A DNA stretch of 64,000 nucleotides, taken from JAFGDI01 sp963662515. Its GTDB lineage: Bacteria; Planctomycetota; Phycisphaerae; Sedimentisphaerales; SM23-30. Every line of letters begins with the position of its first letter. The first letter of the stretch is position 1. The stretch spans positions 3,658,001-3,722,000 of the forward strand of contig OY759675.1 of assembly GCA_963662515.1 (NCBI GenBank), in the 5' to 3' direction. Positions 9,377 through 18,880 of this stretch are shown here, in pieces. A program made the position numbers and the translations under genes. Below the pieces are notes generated by a model. That model did not search any database. It was given only the letters and a program-made list of their open reading frames with translations, and had not been told where the DNA came from.

Positions 9377-9799
9377 TCACAACTCGGCAGGAATGTCAAA
9401 AGCTCCCAATGCGGCATCTAAAACCCGGATCAGCTCTTCTGAGGTCCAGGGTTTTCTGATACAGGTATATAAACCGGCCTCGCGACGAACTTTATCTAAC
9501 GATTTCTCATCAGCAAAACCGGTAAGCATTATCTTAATTATATAAGGAAAACGCTTATGAGCTGTTATAAGAAATTCATCGCCTTTCATACCAGGCATAA
9601 GCCAGTCGGAAACTATCGCTAAAACCTTTATGCCATTGTCACTCAAACTATCAAGTATTTCCAGACCTTCTTCTGCACTTTCAGCAAACTCAAGCATATG
9701 TTTATGCCGAAAATGTTCAGATAGTTGCAATTCCAGCGACTGCAAGATCATTCTTTCATCATCAACACACAATATAGCTGTCTTTTTATCACTACTCAA
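9377..9799 (-). CDS. Single-domain response regulator (CheY-like)
   Basis: A 140-residue stand-alone receiver domain. The acidic pair is D13/D14 (LCVDDE), the phosphoacceptor is D65 (IVSDWLMPG), the switch Thr is in MLTGF, and the conserved Lys is in IRKPW. There is no output domain, so it should act by phosphotransfer or by binding a partner. Its start overlaps the stop of the upstream histidine kinase gene by 4 bp (ATGA), strong evidence of cotranscription and cognate pairing. The sequence resembles the receiver at the N-terminus of the hybrid kinase at 14943. Confidence 0.9.
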   Translation of the reverse strand: MSSDKKTAILCVDDERMILQSLELQLSEHFRHKHMLEFAESAEEGLEILDSLSDNGIKVLAIVSDWLMPGMKGDEFLITAHKRFPYIIKIMLTGFADEKSLDKVRREAGLYTCIRKPWTSEELIRVLDAALGAFDIPAEL

Positions 9800-12576
9800 G
9801 ATGAAACCTCCTGGACTGGTTGTTCGGTCAGTATCGGAAGGGTAACAGTGAATGTCGAGCCGCTGCCCAACACACTTTCAACCGATATGCTGCCTTTATG
9901 TTTCTTTACTATTTTGCTAACAATATCAAGCCCCATGCCGCTCCCCTGGCCGGCAGGCTTGGTGGTAAATAATGGCTGGAAAATAACCTCTCGTATGTCT
10001 TCCGGTATGCCACATCCCGTATCAGTAAATGATATTCTGAGCTTATCATCATTTACAACACCGGCAATTTTCAGTTTGCCATTACCTTCCATAGCCTGTA
10101 TGGCATTATTGATCAAATTACTCCAAACCTGATTGAGCTCATCGGGATAACACATAATATCTGGCAAATTCTCCAGATCCTGTTCTACTTCTATGCCATG
10201 TTTTATCTGATGACAATATATTATCAGCACCATATTGATATTTTCTTTAATGTTTGTCAAAAGCATTTGACGAGTGGTGCTGGTATGTATAAAGTTTTTC
10301 AATGCAAAGACCACATTATGAGCGCGGTCAACGGCACAACTTATAAGTTCTGTTCCATGATGCACCTGTGAAAGCGACTGTATAAGTCGAACCATGCCGG
10401 CTGCCTCTGGCTGTTTAAGCAACTCTATATAGTTATCAACATAATCATACAAACCAATGTCTAAAAGGCGTTGAGCCATTATCTCAGAAGCTGATATTCC
10501 GGCTGCCTCCAACTTTTCCACTATCTCAACTCGCTTTTTGCGTATTTCTTTTGTGTTCAGATCCATATTATTGAAATTATCGGCTATTTCCAGCATTTCA
10601 AAAAAACTGTCTGCCTGCTCACTGGTTAGCCAGCTGACTAACACGCCTGAAAGCTCTTTAAACTCTGCCAGCGAGTGCTGTATTATCTCACCAGAAGATT
10701 TTATCGCCCCTAAAGGCGAATTTATCTCATGGCCGATACCGGCGATAAGATTACCCAAAGAAGCCATTTTCTCCGCCTGAATAAGCTGATTCTGAGCATT
10801 CCTGAGATTCTCCTGCTGCTCCTCCAGCTTTGTCTCACCAACTTTAACTTTATCCTCAAGTATCCTGGTATAATACTCCAGAGAATCATGAGCCTTTTTG
10901 AGATTTTCCAGAAGCATATTTCTCTCAGTTACATCATTAAAAATAGATATTGTCCCCAGTACCCTGCCAATACCATTAACCAGTGGCGATGAGATCACAT
11001 CATATATGTGACCATTCAAGGTAAGGTATGCTTCTTTGCACACTCGCTGGGCTGTCTGAGTAGCCATTGCCGCCGGGCAATCTGAACTGATCTGCCCCCT
11101 TAAACAAACCACATCATTACATTTTCTTCCTAATAACTGCTCACGAGGTGAGCCAACAATATTTTCCATTTCCTTATTAACACTAAGCACTTCCAGACCT
11201 GGACCTAAAAACAGCACTCCGGCACCAATATTATCAAGTATGACCTCCAGCTCCATCTTGGTCTGTTTTAATTCATTTTCAAAGTCTTTCTGACTGGTTA
11301 TATCAATACCAAAGCAATAAAGTTCATTTTCACCTGTTTTGGGGTCCCTGATCCAACAGTTAGTCCAGGCAACCCAGAATCGCCGGCCATGCTTAGAAAC
11401 ATTCTGATTTACTACAGTAGTCTTACCAGTTTTGTCATAAGTTTCTCGTATAGCAGAGTCAACCAACTCGCGGGCATTACTGCCTTCTGTGTCAAACTCA
11501 GGCACAAAAAGCGTCAGACCATTTTCTCCAACAACTTCATCACGACCATATTGAAACTTTAATAAAGCATAATCATTTACATACCTAATGGTATAATCAG
11601 GCTTCAAAACCATAAAAATACAGTCACTTGAATCTAAAATACTTTTGAGATATTTCTGATTTTCTGACATTATCTGTGACTTTTTATGGAAAACTTTATA
11701 ATTCCATAAAACAAAAAATAAAGCCAGAACCAAAATACCGCCTAAGATGAAGAGATAAACCTTACTTACTTCATGCTCAGACTGAGCGTACCACTTACCG
11801 CGAATAGCAGATAATTTACCGTTCTTTTCCAACTTCTCCAAACTGGCATTGATTACATCTTTGTATTTAACTGCCTCATTTGCCAGTAAAAAGGCTTTTT
11901 TTACAGTAATCAAAGGGTCATCAATAACAACAAATTTATCTTTAACATGAAATTCATCTAAAAACCTCTCAGTAATTGGTCTGGCATGAAACAGGACATC
12001 GATCTCATCAGACAAAAGAGCCATTACCGCCATTTCCAGCCTGGAGTATCTGGTAATATTGTACCTGGCAGGTGCATTTAAAAGATGGTAATAGGCAGGA
12101 CTGTAATTTAGAACACCTACTTTAAGGTCGCTGTCATTTAATTTTGAAATAGATGCTACCTTGTTACTACTGCCCCGCCTTTGATAGCAGACAATATCAA
12201 GTGTCTCCGTTGGATAACTGAACTGATAGCCAACGCCAAGTTCAGGGATAATATTTGCACTTGGTATCAGGTCGATCTGGCCTTCACCGACCTTTTGCAC
12301 CGCCTCTTCCCAATTATTTACAATAATATACTCACATCTGAATCCGGCAAGAATTGCAACCTCACTCACCATATCTATTGCCAATCCAGAACTTTGACCA
12401 TTATCATCTACTATAAAATGAGGGAATCTATGCTCTAAGACCGCAACTCGCAGTATAGGAACAACACTCTCGGTCTGAATACCAACACACAGGCCTGTAA
12501 ACCAAAGCAATACAGCCATAACAGCAGGCAATATCGGAAAATGTTTCAGCTTAATTTTTGAAATTAATGCCTTCAA
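9796..12576 (-). CDS. Sensor histidine kinase with periplasmic solute-binding (SBP_bac_3) domain and two PAS domains
   Basis: A 926-residue membrane kinase. Order: N-terminal transmembrane helix (about 14-32), a periplasmic bacterial solute-binding family 3 domain (about 38-265), a second helix (LFILGGILVLALFFVLW, about 273-292), PAS 1 (about 308-430), PAS 2 (about 440-560), a coiled coil, the HisKA-type H box G-H616-E-I-N-S-P, and a C-terminal ATPase with the N box (NLINNAIQAM) and G boxes (DTGCGIPE, GSGMGLDIV). It probably senses a small amino acid- or organic acid-like ligand. The TTG start is supported by GGA 7 nt upstream. The next gene is its likely receiver. The divergent genes at 13202-16937 encode further phosphorelay parts. 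Confidence 0.9.
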   Translation of the reverse strand: MKALISKIKLKHFPILPAVMAVLLWFTGLCVGIQTESVVPILRVAVLEHRFPHFIVDDNGQSSGLAIDMVSEVAILAGFRCEYIIVNNWEEAVQKVGEGQIDLIPSANIIPELGVGYQFSYPTETLDIVCYQRRGSSNKVASISKLNDSDLKVGVLNYSPAYYHLLNAPARYNITRYSRLEMAVMALLSDEIDVLFHARPITERFLDEFHVKDKFVVIDDPLITVKKAFLLANEAVKYKDVINASLEKLEKNGKLSAIRGKWYAQSEHEVSKVYLFILGGILVLALFFVLWNYKVFHKKSQIMSENQKYLKSILDSSDCIFMVLKPDYTIRYVNDYALLKFQYGRDEVVGENGLTLFVPEFDTEGSNARELVDSAIRETYDKTGKTTVVNQNVSKHGRRFWVAWTNCWIRDPKTGENELYCFGIDITSQKDFENELKQTKMELEVILDNIGAGVLFLGPGLEVLSVNKEMENIVGSPREQLLGRKCNDVVCLRGQISSDCPAAMATQTAQRVCKEAYLTLNGHIYDVISSPLVNGIGRVLGTISIFNDVTERNMLLENLKKAHDSLEYYTRILEDKVKVGETKLEEQQENLRNAQNQLIQAEKMASLGNLIAGIGHEINSPLGAIKSSGEIIQHSLAEFKELSGVLVSWLTSEQADSFFEMLEIADNFNNMDLNTKEIRKKRVEIVEKLEAAGISASEIMAQRLLDIGLYDYVDNYIELLKQPEAAGMVRLIQSLSQVHHGTELISCAVDRAHNVVFALKNFIHTSTTRQMLLTNIKENINMVLIIYCHQIKHGIEVEQDLENLPDIMCYPDELNQVWSNLINNAIQAMEGNGKLKIAGVVNDDKLRISFTDTGCGIPEDIREVIFQPLFTTKPAGQGSGMGLDIVSKIVKKHKGSISVESVLGSGSTFTVTLPILTEQPVQEVSS

Positions 12577-13201
12577 ATTTTAGTCCTATAATTAACTCTT
12601 TTACCAGGCTTGAACTGCCCGGTGCGATTCCATTTACTAATGATACTATGAGCAGGACATTAAATAAACTGTTTTCTAGCGTAACTCAGTCAAAATATCG
12701 GCTGTTTTCTATAACCGGCTTACTAAAACCCAAACAAAATACTCATAGACTTCCATAAATAATAAAAAAACAGCGTTTAAGGGAGGTATTTTTTATAAAA
12801 TAAGTAGCCACCATAGCAATAACATATACAAAATAACAGTTATTAAAGTCTATATTATGTAAATGCAGGTATTTTTCTTTTTTTGTCACAACAAACCACA
12901 GAAAAGACCTATAACCAATACAATTTCAGACTGAATTATTAGAAGCAGACATTAAAGAATAAAGCAAATAACCTGATAACTCTTTACCAGAAGAGATGTT
13001 ACAAATAATACAATACAACACCCACAAACAACCTACCTAAGTTATGAGCCATAGTGTTCGATACTTAAATCGTGGCAGAGCAATGTTATGCCTTTAAAAA
13101 GGTCAAGCATAAGCCCGGCGAAGACCAGAGTACCATTGTGATTAAATATGCGATCTGCCATTAACAAAGGGCTAATTAAGCCAGAGCAATCAGGAGTAGC
13201 G
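12577..13201. other. Divergent intergenic region of the signalling island
   Basis: About 625 bp of AT-rich sequence between the divergent kinase (-) and response-regulator (+) genes. It must carry both promoters. Short frames exist (12558-12758 on +, 13042-13248 on -) but have no recognisable domain or convincing ribosome site, so I do not call them. I see no clear riboswitch, terminator or repeat. Confidence 0.5.
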
Positions 13202-13804
13202 ATGGAAGCGACTGTACTGTTAGTTGACGATGAACCAATGGTTACCAACTCTCTCGAGAGACTGTTGCATCAGTATAATTATAATACTATAGTGGCAAAC
13301 TCGGCCTTGAAAGCTATTGACATTATAAGTAAAAGGCCTGTCGATATTATTGTTACCGATGAAAAAATGCCACTAATGACCGGCAATGAATTTCTGGTTA
13401 AACTCAGAACCGAATACCCCCGCATTCTGCGGGTCATGCTCACCGGCAATCCTGATTCGGCAACTGCCCGAAAGGCAATTAAAGATGGCGATGTCTATCG
13501 CTTCCTTTGTAAGCCCTGTAATGGCGTTGATGTAGTCACAACGATCAGGCAAGGCATAATATATAACAAGGTCCTGGACAAACTGACAAAGACCAGACAT
13601 ATATGCCTTAAGCAGGCTGAGGCCCTGCATCAATATATGGAACAGGGAACAATAACTCCTGACAATATAAAATGTCCGGCAATAGATGACCTGGCCTTTT
13701 CAGATATTGTAGCATTTCTGGACCAGATCGATGAAGATATTACTAAAAGTGAATTACTCTTTACCTTCTTAAAAGCCAAAAGCGAGGTCCTGTCAAGTGA
13801 ATGA
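13202..13804 (+). CDS. Response regulator with short unassigned C-terminal tail
   Basis: A 200-residue protein. The receiver domain covers about 1-125: acidic pair D9/D10 (LLVDDEP), phosphoacceptor D53 (IVTDEKMP), T81 (MLTG) and K104 (LCKPC). The C-terminal 75 residues look helical and match no output domain I recognise. The frame opens at 13148, but the ATG at 13202 has AGGAG 5 nt upstream and is followed directly by the receiver, so it is the start. The end overlaps the next gene by 8 bp, which implies coupled translation. It is the first gene of a three-gene signalling operon. Confidence 0.88.
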   Translation: MEATVLLVDDEPMVTNSLERLLHQYNYNTIVANSALKAIDIISKRPVDIIVTDEKMPLMTGNEFLVKLRTEYPRILRVMLTGNPDSATARKAIKDGDVYRFLCKPCNGVDVVTTIRQGIIYNKVLDKLTKTRHICLKQAEALHQYMEQGTITPDNIKCPAIDDLAFSDIVAFLDQIDEDITKSELLFTFLKAKSEVLSSE

Positions 13805-14930
13805 CTCAGTGGTACTATTTGTATATAGCGGCAGCAAGATACTGCATCAATGCGCCCTGGCCCTGCGCGACCACTGCACGACCATAACCGTAAATTCACT
13901 GGACAATGACAATAACATAGAATACGAAAAGATCTCAACTGTAGTTGCTGATTACAGTACAGTCAGTAACGATCGCACATTCACAAGCAAACTACGACGG
14001 AACCTGCCGGGCATAAGGTCGGTAATAGTAGCAGAAGAATTTGCAGAATTAAAGCTCAGCCAGTTCAACCAGCTCAACTTCCAGATATTTCAAGAACCAG
14101 TAACGGCAAGAGAAATAACAAACTATATCTTAAACCAATTGATCACAACCATAAAATACCAAAGACAGGAAATCACCCTGACAAAAACACCTTACGAGGT
14201 CGTGCAAACATTACACGGCATCATGTCACTGGTTAACCCGGTAGCCTACAATGTTGGCGTGCAGCTGGACAGATTTGTAAATGTAATTATAGACAAACTC
14301 GAGATCGAAGACCGCCAGGAATATCATTCAGCCGCCTTGCTCTCCCATATCGGCTGTATTGCCGTAGAAGATGATGTTATTATAAATTCCCTGCGAGAAG
14401 AAGACCAGGACGATTATATCAGGCACATGTATTCCATGCACCCGGAACTGGGCCAGAAACTACTGGAAAACATACCAATGCTCCATGATGTCGCCAAAAT
14501 AGTTGGCATGCAAAACAGAACCTATGCCAGCTTTAGCGAAAAAGAGTCAGCCATAGTAGCAAATGGAGCCCAGATGATCAAAGTGGCAGGATTCATGCAC
14601 ACTAATTACTTCCGACCGGAACTCAATCAGAAAATGTATAACATTTTATGCGAGAACAAAGGTATATATAATAAGAAAATGCTTATGGTCTTTGTCGATT
14701 ATAAAGTCATTATCGATGACACCTTTGTCACTAATTTGAGACTTAAAGAACTTGAACCATTTATGATATTGGAAGAACCGATATACAGTTTAAGCGGACT
14801 GCTTCTTATGGCAGGCGGTCTGGAACTGAACACTATGTCATTAGAGCGATTAAGAAAATTTGCCAGCTCGATCAAGGAACCTATAAAAGTTCGCTGCCCC
14901 ATGCGTCTGGCCAAAGAAACAACATCTTAA
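13797..14930 (+). CDS. Protein with degenerate receiver and degenerate HD-GYP/HDOD-like domains
   Basis: A 377-residue protein. The N-terminal 115 residues have a receiver-like strand pattern, but the acidic pair is replaced (LFVYSG) and the conserved Lys of KPVT is Glu (FQEPVT); only an Asp in VADYST remains. Residues about 130-300 follow the HD-GYP outline (HPELGQKLLENIPMLHDVAKIV) but the metal motif HDIGKI reads S183-H-I-G-C187-I, and the HHE/GYP part is gone (MQNRTYAS). It is probably a catalytically dead adaptor. The GTG start at 13797 overlaps the preceding stop by 8 bp, with GAGG upstream. The downstream kinase gene follows within 12 bp. Domain assignment is by eye and should be tested with profiles. 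Confidence 0.6.
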   Translation: MNDSVVLFVYSGSKILHQCALALRDHCTTITVNSLDNDNNIEYEKISTVVADYSTVSNDRTFTSKLRRNLPGIRSVIVAEEFAELKLSQFNQLNFQIFQEPVTAREITNYILNQLITTIKYQRQEITLTKTPYEVVQTLHGIMSLVNPVAYNVGVQLDRFVNVIIDKLEIEDRQEYHSAALLSHIGCIAVEDDVIINSLREEDQDDYIRHMYSMHPELGQKLLENIPMLHDVAKIVGMQNRTYASFSEKESAIVANGAQMIKVAGFMHTNYFRPELNQKMYNILCENKGIYNKKMLMVFVDYKVIIDDTFVTNLRLKELEPFMILEEPIYSLSGLLLMAGGLELNTMSLERLRKFASSIKEPIKVRCPMRLAKETTS

Positions 14931-14942
14931 AAGGGAATCAGA

Positions 14943-16937
14943 GTGAAACCAGTAATACTATGCGTGGATGATGAGATATCAGTTCTGAAATCTCTGGAAA
15001 TGCTGATCAGCGATACATTCAGCGGCATGTGCCGCCTTGAAATGGCCCAGAGCGGCCAGGAAGCCCTGGATATTGTCGAAAGCATATTAGCAGTAAAACA
15101 GGACATTGCCCTGGTAATAACTGACTACAGTATGCCGGACATGAATGGCGATGAACTGGTCTGCAAACTCTGCAATCGACTTCCCCTGGCCACCATGGCA
15201 CTAATGACCGGGTTCAATGATGCCGACATAATCGCTCGTACAGTCAACGCCGGCAGACTGGACCGATTTATCAGTAAACCCTGGGACAACAATGAACTGA
15301 CAGCTATTATCTTTGACATTTTAAAGATGTATATGCTCAAAAAAGAACTGAATAAAAAAAATACAGAACTGACTTTAGCTTCTGAAATGGCCAGAATAGG
15401 TGTTGTAAGAATTAATTATCAGGCAGGCCTGATACAGCTTAGCGATGAGTGGTTTACCGTTTTTGGCTACAATAAGGACAATGTAAATCTCGACTTTAAT
15501 TTTTATGAATCACTTTTCTGCCCTGAAGACAGACATACCCTGGCCCGCATCAGGAAAGAATCTCTGGAAGGCAGATCCGCCAATTCGTATTGCGCAGAAA
15601 TGAAAATGAAAGATGCAGCTGGTAACTGGCGTTATATTAAACGCTGTATCTCAGCAGTTGAATTTGATGACAATGGACACCCAGTCGAATACCTGGGCAT
15701 AGATCAAGACCTGACTGACCAAAAGTATAAGGAGAAACTACTGGCACAGGCTCAGGAAAAAAGTGAAATACTTGACAATCTGGCCGAACAGGTAACATTT
15801 CTCACAACCGATATGAAAGTCATCTGGACCAACCGCATACCGCAGGGCTGTAGCACAACTCAGAAGTCTGGCTATATCTGCTATGAACAATGGTACGGAC
15901 TCGACAAGCCATGCACCGGCTGTGTGGTTCAAAAAGCCCTCTCAACCGGCCAGAAATGCAGTACTGAGATAGCCAGAAGCGGCAGGGTTGATTCCATGAT
16001 CGCTATTCCGGTAAAAAACGAACACAATACGGTTATCGGCATAATAGTATCACAAACTGACATTACCGAGCAGAAACAGATAGAGATGAGACTGGCACAT
16101 GCCCAGCAAATGGAATCTATCGGCTCACTAGCTGCTGGCATTGCTCATGAGATAAATACCCCTATTCAGTATATAGGCGACAATCTGACATACCTGTCCA
16201 AAGCATTCACCAGAGTTAATGATAATTGCCAGCAGTTAATAAGCGAATTAAAAAGCCTCAACATAGAAGATCAGATACTACTAAACTCTCTTGAAGCCAG
16301 TATGACAAATCTGGAAATGGTGCCCGATGCTATCAGCGATGCTTTGGCCGGCGTAGATCATGTATCAAAAATAATTGTAGCCATGAAAGATTTCTCTCAT
16401 CCTTCAATTGACAACTATGGTCAGGTAGATCTTAATCAGGCTATCAATAACGCTATTACCATCAGCAGGAATGAGTGGAAGTATATAGCTGAGCTGACCA
16501 CTGATTTCCAGGAAGAAAAGCTTATCATTGATGCGGTTCCAAACTCTATCAGTCAGGTATTACTCAACCTGATCATAAATTCAGCCCATGCCATTGCCGA
16601 AAAATATGGAACTGATGGCAGAACCAAAGGAACAATATCTATCCATACTTATCGCAGCGATGACTATGCAATACTGGAAGTTAAGGACGATGGCTGCGGC
16701 ATAAAAGACAGTATAAAAAGCCGGATATTTGACCCATTTTTTACTTCAAAAGATGTTGGAAAGGGCACTGGCCAGGGGCTGGCTATAGCCTATGATATCG
16801 TATCAAAGAAACATAACGGCACTATCGACTTTGAATCAACTGAAGGACAGGGAACAACTTTCACCGTCAGACTGCCTCTGGACAGGTCAAAAAACACTGA
16901 AATCTCAGCCAATACTGACCTGATCACTACCGGCTGA
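14943..16937 (+). CDS. Hybrid sensor kinase: REC-PAS-PAS-HisKA-HATPase
   Basis: A 664-residue cytoplasmic kinase with no transmembrane helix. The N-terminal receiver (about 1-125) has D9/D10 and phosphoacceptor D61 (VITDYSMPD) and Lys in ISKPW. PAS 1 with a PAC segment covers about 150-265 (GNWRYIKRCIS), and PAS 2 covers about 272-385 and contains several cysteines (GLDKPCTGCVV) that could bind a metal or sense redox. The H box is IAH402EINTP, followed by a long inserted helix pair and the ATPase (NLIINSAHAIA, DDGCGI, GTGQGLAIAY). A receiver placed before the kinase suggests input from the neighbouring membrane kinase. It is the last gene of the operon starting at 13202. Confidence 0.92.
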   Translation: MKPVILCVDDEISVLKSLEMLISDTFSGMCRLEMAQSGQEALDIVESILAVKQDIALVITDYSMPDMNGDELVCKLCNRLPLATMALMTGFNDADIIARTVNAGRLDRFISKPWDNNELTAIIFDILKMYMLKKELNKKNTELTLASEMARIGVVRINYQAGLIQLSDEWFTVFGYNKDNVNLDFNFYESLFCPEDRHTLARIRKESLEGRSANSYCAEMKMKDAAGNWRYIKRCISAVEFDDNGHPVEYLGIDQDLTDQKYKEKLLAQAQEKSEILDNLAEQVTFLTTDMKVIWTNRIPQGCSTTQKSGYICYEQWYGLDKPCTGCVVQKALSTGQKCSTEIARSGRVDSMIAIPVKNEHNTVIGIIVSQTDITEQKQIEMRLAHAQQMESIGSLAAGIAHEINTPIQYIGDNLTYLSKAFTRVNDNCQQLISELKSLNIEDQILLNSLEASMTNLEMVPDAISDALAGVDHVSKIIVAMKDFSHPSIDNYGQVDLNQAINNAITISRNEWKYIAELTTDFQEEKLIIDAVPNSISQVLLNLIINSAHAIAEKYGTDGRTKGTISIHTYRSDDYAILEVKDDGCGIKDSIKSRIFDPFFTSKDVGKGTGQGLAIAYDIVSKKHNGTIDFESTEGQGTTFTVRLPLDRSKNTEISANTDLITTG

Positions 16938-17258
16938 ATAATGACAGAGAAAATACATCATCACCGACTAAAACTCACAACTATCTGTAAAAACTAGAAT
17001 TACACAACAAAATTCTCTTTTCCACATTATTTTCCAGCAAAACTTTTTTCAGCCTCATACCATTATCCGAAAATCCTGGTTATTGTTATATATTCCACCA
17101 GAAACAATACCCCCCAGATAAATCATTAATGTTTAATTGCCAGATTATTAACTATTATATATAATTAGCTATCTTAGCTGATTGTGATAATTCAAGTGAA
17201 AACAGCCAGCTTCACCAAAACTTACTAACTTAGAGTTTATTAAAACAGGAGAATAATA
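16938..17258. other. Intergenic region, promoter side of the methyltransferase/sulfatase trio
   Basis: About 320 bp, AT-rich. An imperfect inverted pair (GGTTATTGTT near 17076, AACAATACC near 17104) is not followed by a T tract. The run TATTATATATAATTAG near 17153 could hold a -10 element for the following operon. The sequence ACAGGAG lies just before the ATG at 17259. Nothing else stands out. Confidence 0.4.
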
Positions 17259-17498
17259 ATGGAATGCCTTTTTGCTCCGTATTTGGCAGCACCCGATATG
17301 CTTTGTCTTACTAAAGACATTGGAACAGTTCTGGGTTATCTCGACCCAGGCTCAGGGGCAATGATCTTCCAGCTAATAATAGCCTCTGTAGCCGGCATGG
17401 CAGTTGGTATTAAGCTTTTCTGGCGTAATATCGTCGCAATTTTCACCGGAAAAAAATCTGAGCAAGAACAGCCTGAGCAGCAAGGTACTGATAAATGA
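17259..17498 (+). CDS. Small single-span membrane protein with YLDPGSG motif
   Basis: A 79-residue protein with ACAGGAG before its ATG. After about 28 residues comes G-Y-L-D-P-G-S-G, then a hydrophobic segment (MIFQLIIASVAGMAVGI), then a basic and acidic tail. Small proteins with a YLDPGTGS-type motif before one or two membrane helices are, from memory, often found beside sulfatase-superfamily and methyltransferase genes of surface polysaccharide loci. The function is unknown to me. The stop overlaps the next start by 4 bp (ATGA), so it is translated with the methyltransferase. It may be a membrane partner or anchor; this is inference. Confidence 0.75.
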   Translation: MECLFAPYLAAPDMLCLTKDIGTVLGYLDPGSGAMIFQLIIASVAGMAVGIKLFWRNIVAIFTGKKSEQEQPEQQGTDK

Positions 17499-18880
17499 GT
17501 CAGTGCCATAAGTCAGAAAGTTCATTTCGTGATCCCTGCGGCTTTATTTTTACCCAGGAAAAACAAATATACCGCCAGATCAATCAGGCAGGAAAGAAAG
17601 ACTACGACCTGCTCATGAACAGCGGCTTATATAAAGAGCTAAGCACTGCCGGCTTGATCATCTGCCACGAAGAAACCGAACTTCAAAGCCATCTCGAGCC
17701 AGATAAGTTTTACAAGATCATTAAGCCAGAACAGCTTAAATTCATCAGCTATCCCTACGAATGGTCTTTCAGTCAGCTTCAGGACGCTGCCCTGACAACT
17801 CTGGCTATCCAGAAAAAAGCTTTCAAGAATGGCATGACCCTTAAAGATGCCAGCGCTTATAACATACAATTTAAGAATTGCAACCCGGTGTTCATTGACA
17901 CACTGTCCCTGGAGACTTATGTGCCCGGCAGTCCATGGCAGGCATACAAACAATTTTGCCAGCATTTCCTTGCCCCTCTCGCTCTTATGAGCTATTGTGA
18001 CATTCGCCTTGGCCTGATGAGCCAGAGCCATATTGATGGCATTCCTCTGGATCTGGCAGCCAGACTACTGCCCGGTCGTTCCCTTTTCAACATTGGCATA
18101 TTAACACATATTCATCTACACGCCCGGGCCCAGAAACGCTACGCCGGTAATGTTAATGCCAGCCAGATAATCAAAGAACGAAAAATAAGCAAACTGGGAT
18201 TCCAGGGAATAATTGAAAGTCTGGAATCAACGGTAAAAAAACTTCGCTGTCATACGAATAATACCGAATGGGGCGACTACTACAATAACACCAATTATGA
18301 TGACCTGGCATTAAACAATAAAAAGCTGTTAGTTAAAAACTATCTGGAACAAATATCACCAGATCAGCTCTGGGACCTGGGAGCTAACACCGGCGAATTC
18401 AGCCGGGTGGCAGTAGCCCTGGGCATCGAAACCATCGCTTTCGACATTGACCCAATAGCAGTTGAAGCTAACTACCAACAAGGTAAAAAAAATAAAGAAA
18501 CCATCTTACCCCTTCTATCAGATCTAACTAACCCTGTCAGTGCTATAGGCTGGAATAATAAAGAAAGACAGAGCTTTTCAGAACGCGGCCCCGTTCATAC
18601 CGCAATGGCTCTGGCCCTTATCCACCATCTGGCACTAAGTAACAATGTGCCACTACCTGAACTATCTTCATTTTTTGCCGGCATTTGCCATAATCTTATC
18701 ATAGAATTTGTCCCTAAATCAGACACTCAGGTAAAGAAATTACTGGCTACCCGCAAAGACATATTTCCAGACTATAATCAGGAAAAATTTGAATTAACCT
18801 TCGCCAGTCATTTTGAAATATTACAAAGAGAAAAAATAGAGCACTCAGACAGAACCCTCTACTTGATGAGAAAAAAATGA
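17495..18880 (+). CDS. Class I SAM-dependent methyltransferase, NoeA-like
   Basis: A 461-residue soluble protein. The N-terminal half has the pattern of NoeA-type nodulation methyltransferases (FRDPCGFIF, IYRQINQAG, LMNSGLYKELSTAGLIICHEE). The C-terminal half is a Rossmann methyltransferase with motif I LWDLGANTGEFSRVA and the acidic strand-2 end AFDIDP. Family members are thought to modify lipooligosaccharide or exopolysaccharide, but the substrate is not established. The 4-bp overlaps with both neighbours (17495 and 18877) mark a tightly coupled operon. The context of a membrane sulfatase-superfamily enzyme favours a cell-surface glycan substrate, which is inference. Confidence 0.8.
   Translation: MSQCHKSESSFRDPCGFIFTQEKQIYRQINQAGKKDYDLLMNSGLYKELSTAGLIICHEETELQSHLEPDKFYKIIKPEQLKFISYPYEWSFSQLQDAALTTLAIQKKAFKNGMTLKDASAYNIQFKNCNPVFIDTLSLETYVPGSPWQAYKQFCQHFLAPLALMSYCDIRLGLMSQSHIDGIPLDLAARLLPGRSLFNIGILTHIHLHARAQKRYAGNVNASQIIKERKISKLGFQGIIESLESTVKKLRCHTNNTEWGDYYNNTNYDDLALNNKKLLVKNYLEQISPDQLWDLGANTGEFSRVAVALGIETIAFDIDPIAVEANYQQGKKNKETILPLLSDLTNPVSAIGWNNKERQSFSERGPVHTAMALALIHHLALSNNVPLPELSSFFAGICHNLIIEFVPKSDTQVKKLLATRKDIFPDYNQEKFELTFASHFEILQREKIEHSDRTLYLMRKK

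Noticed and set aside
12558..12758. A 66-codon plus ORF in the signalling intergenic region
   Set aside because: It overlaps the kinase start, has no family match or convincing ribosome site, and looks like chance.
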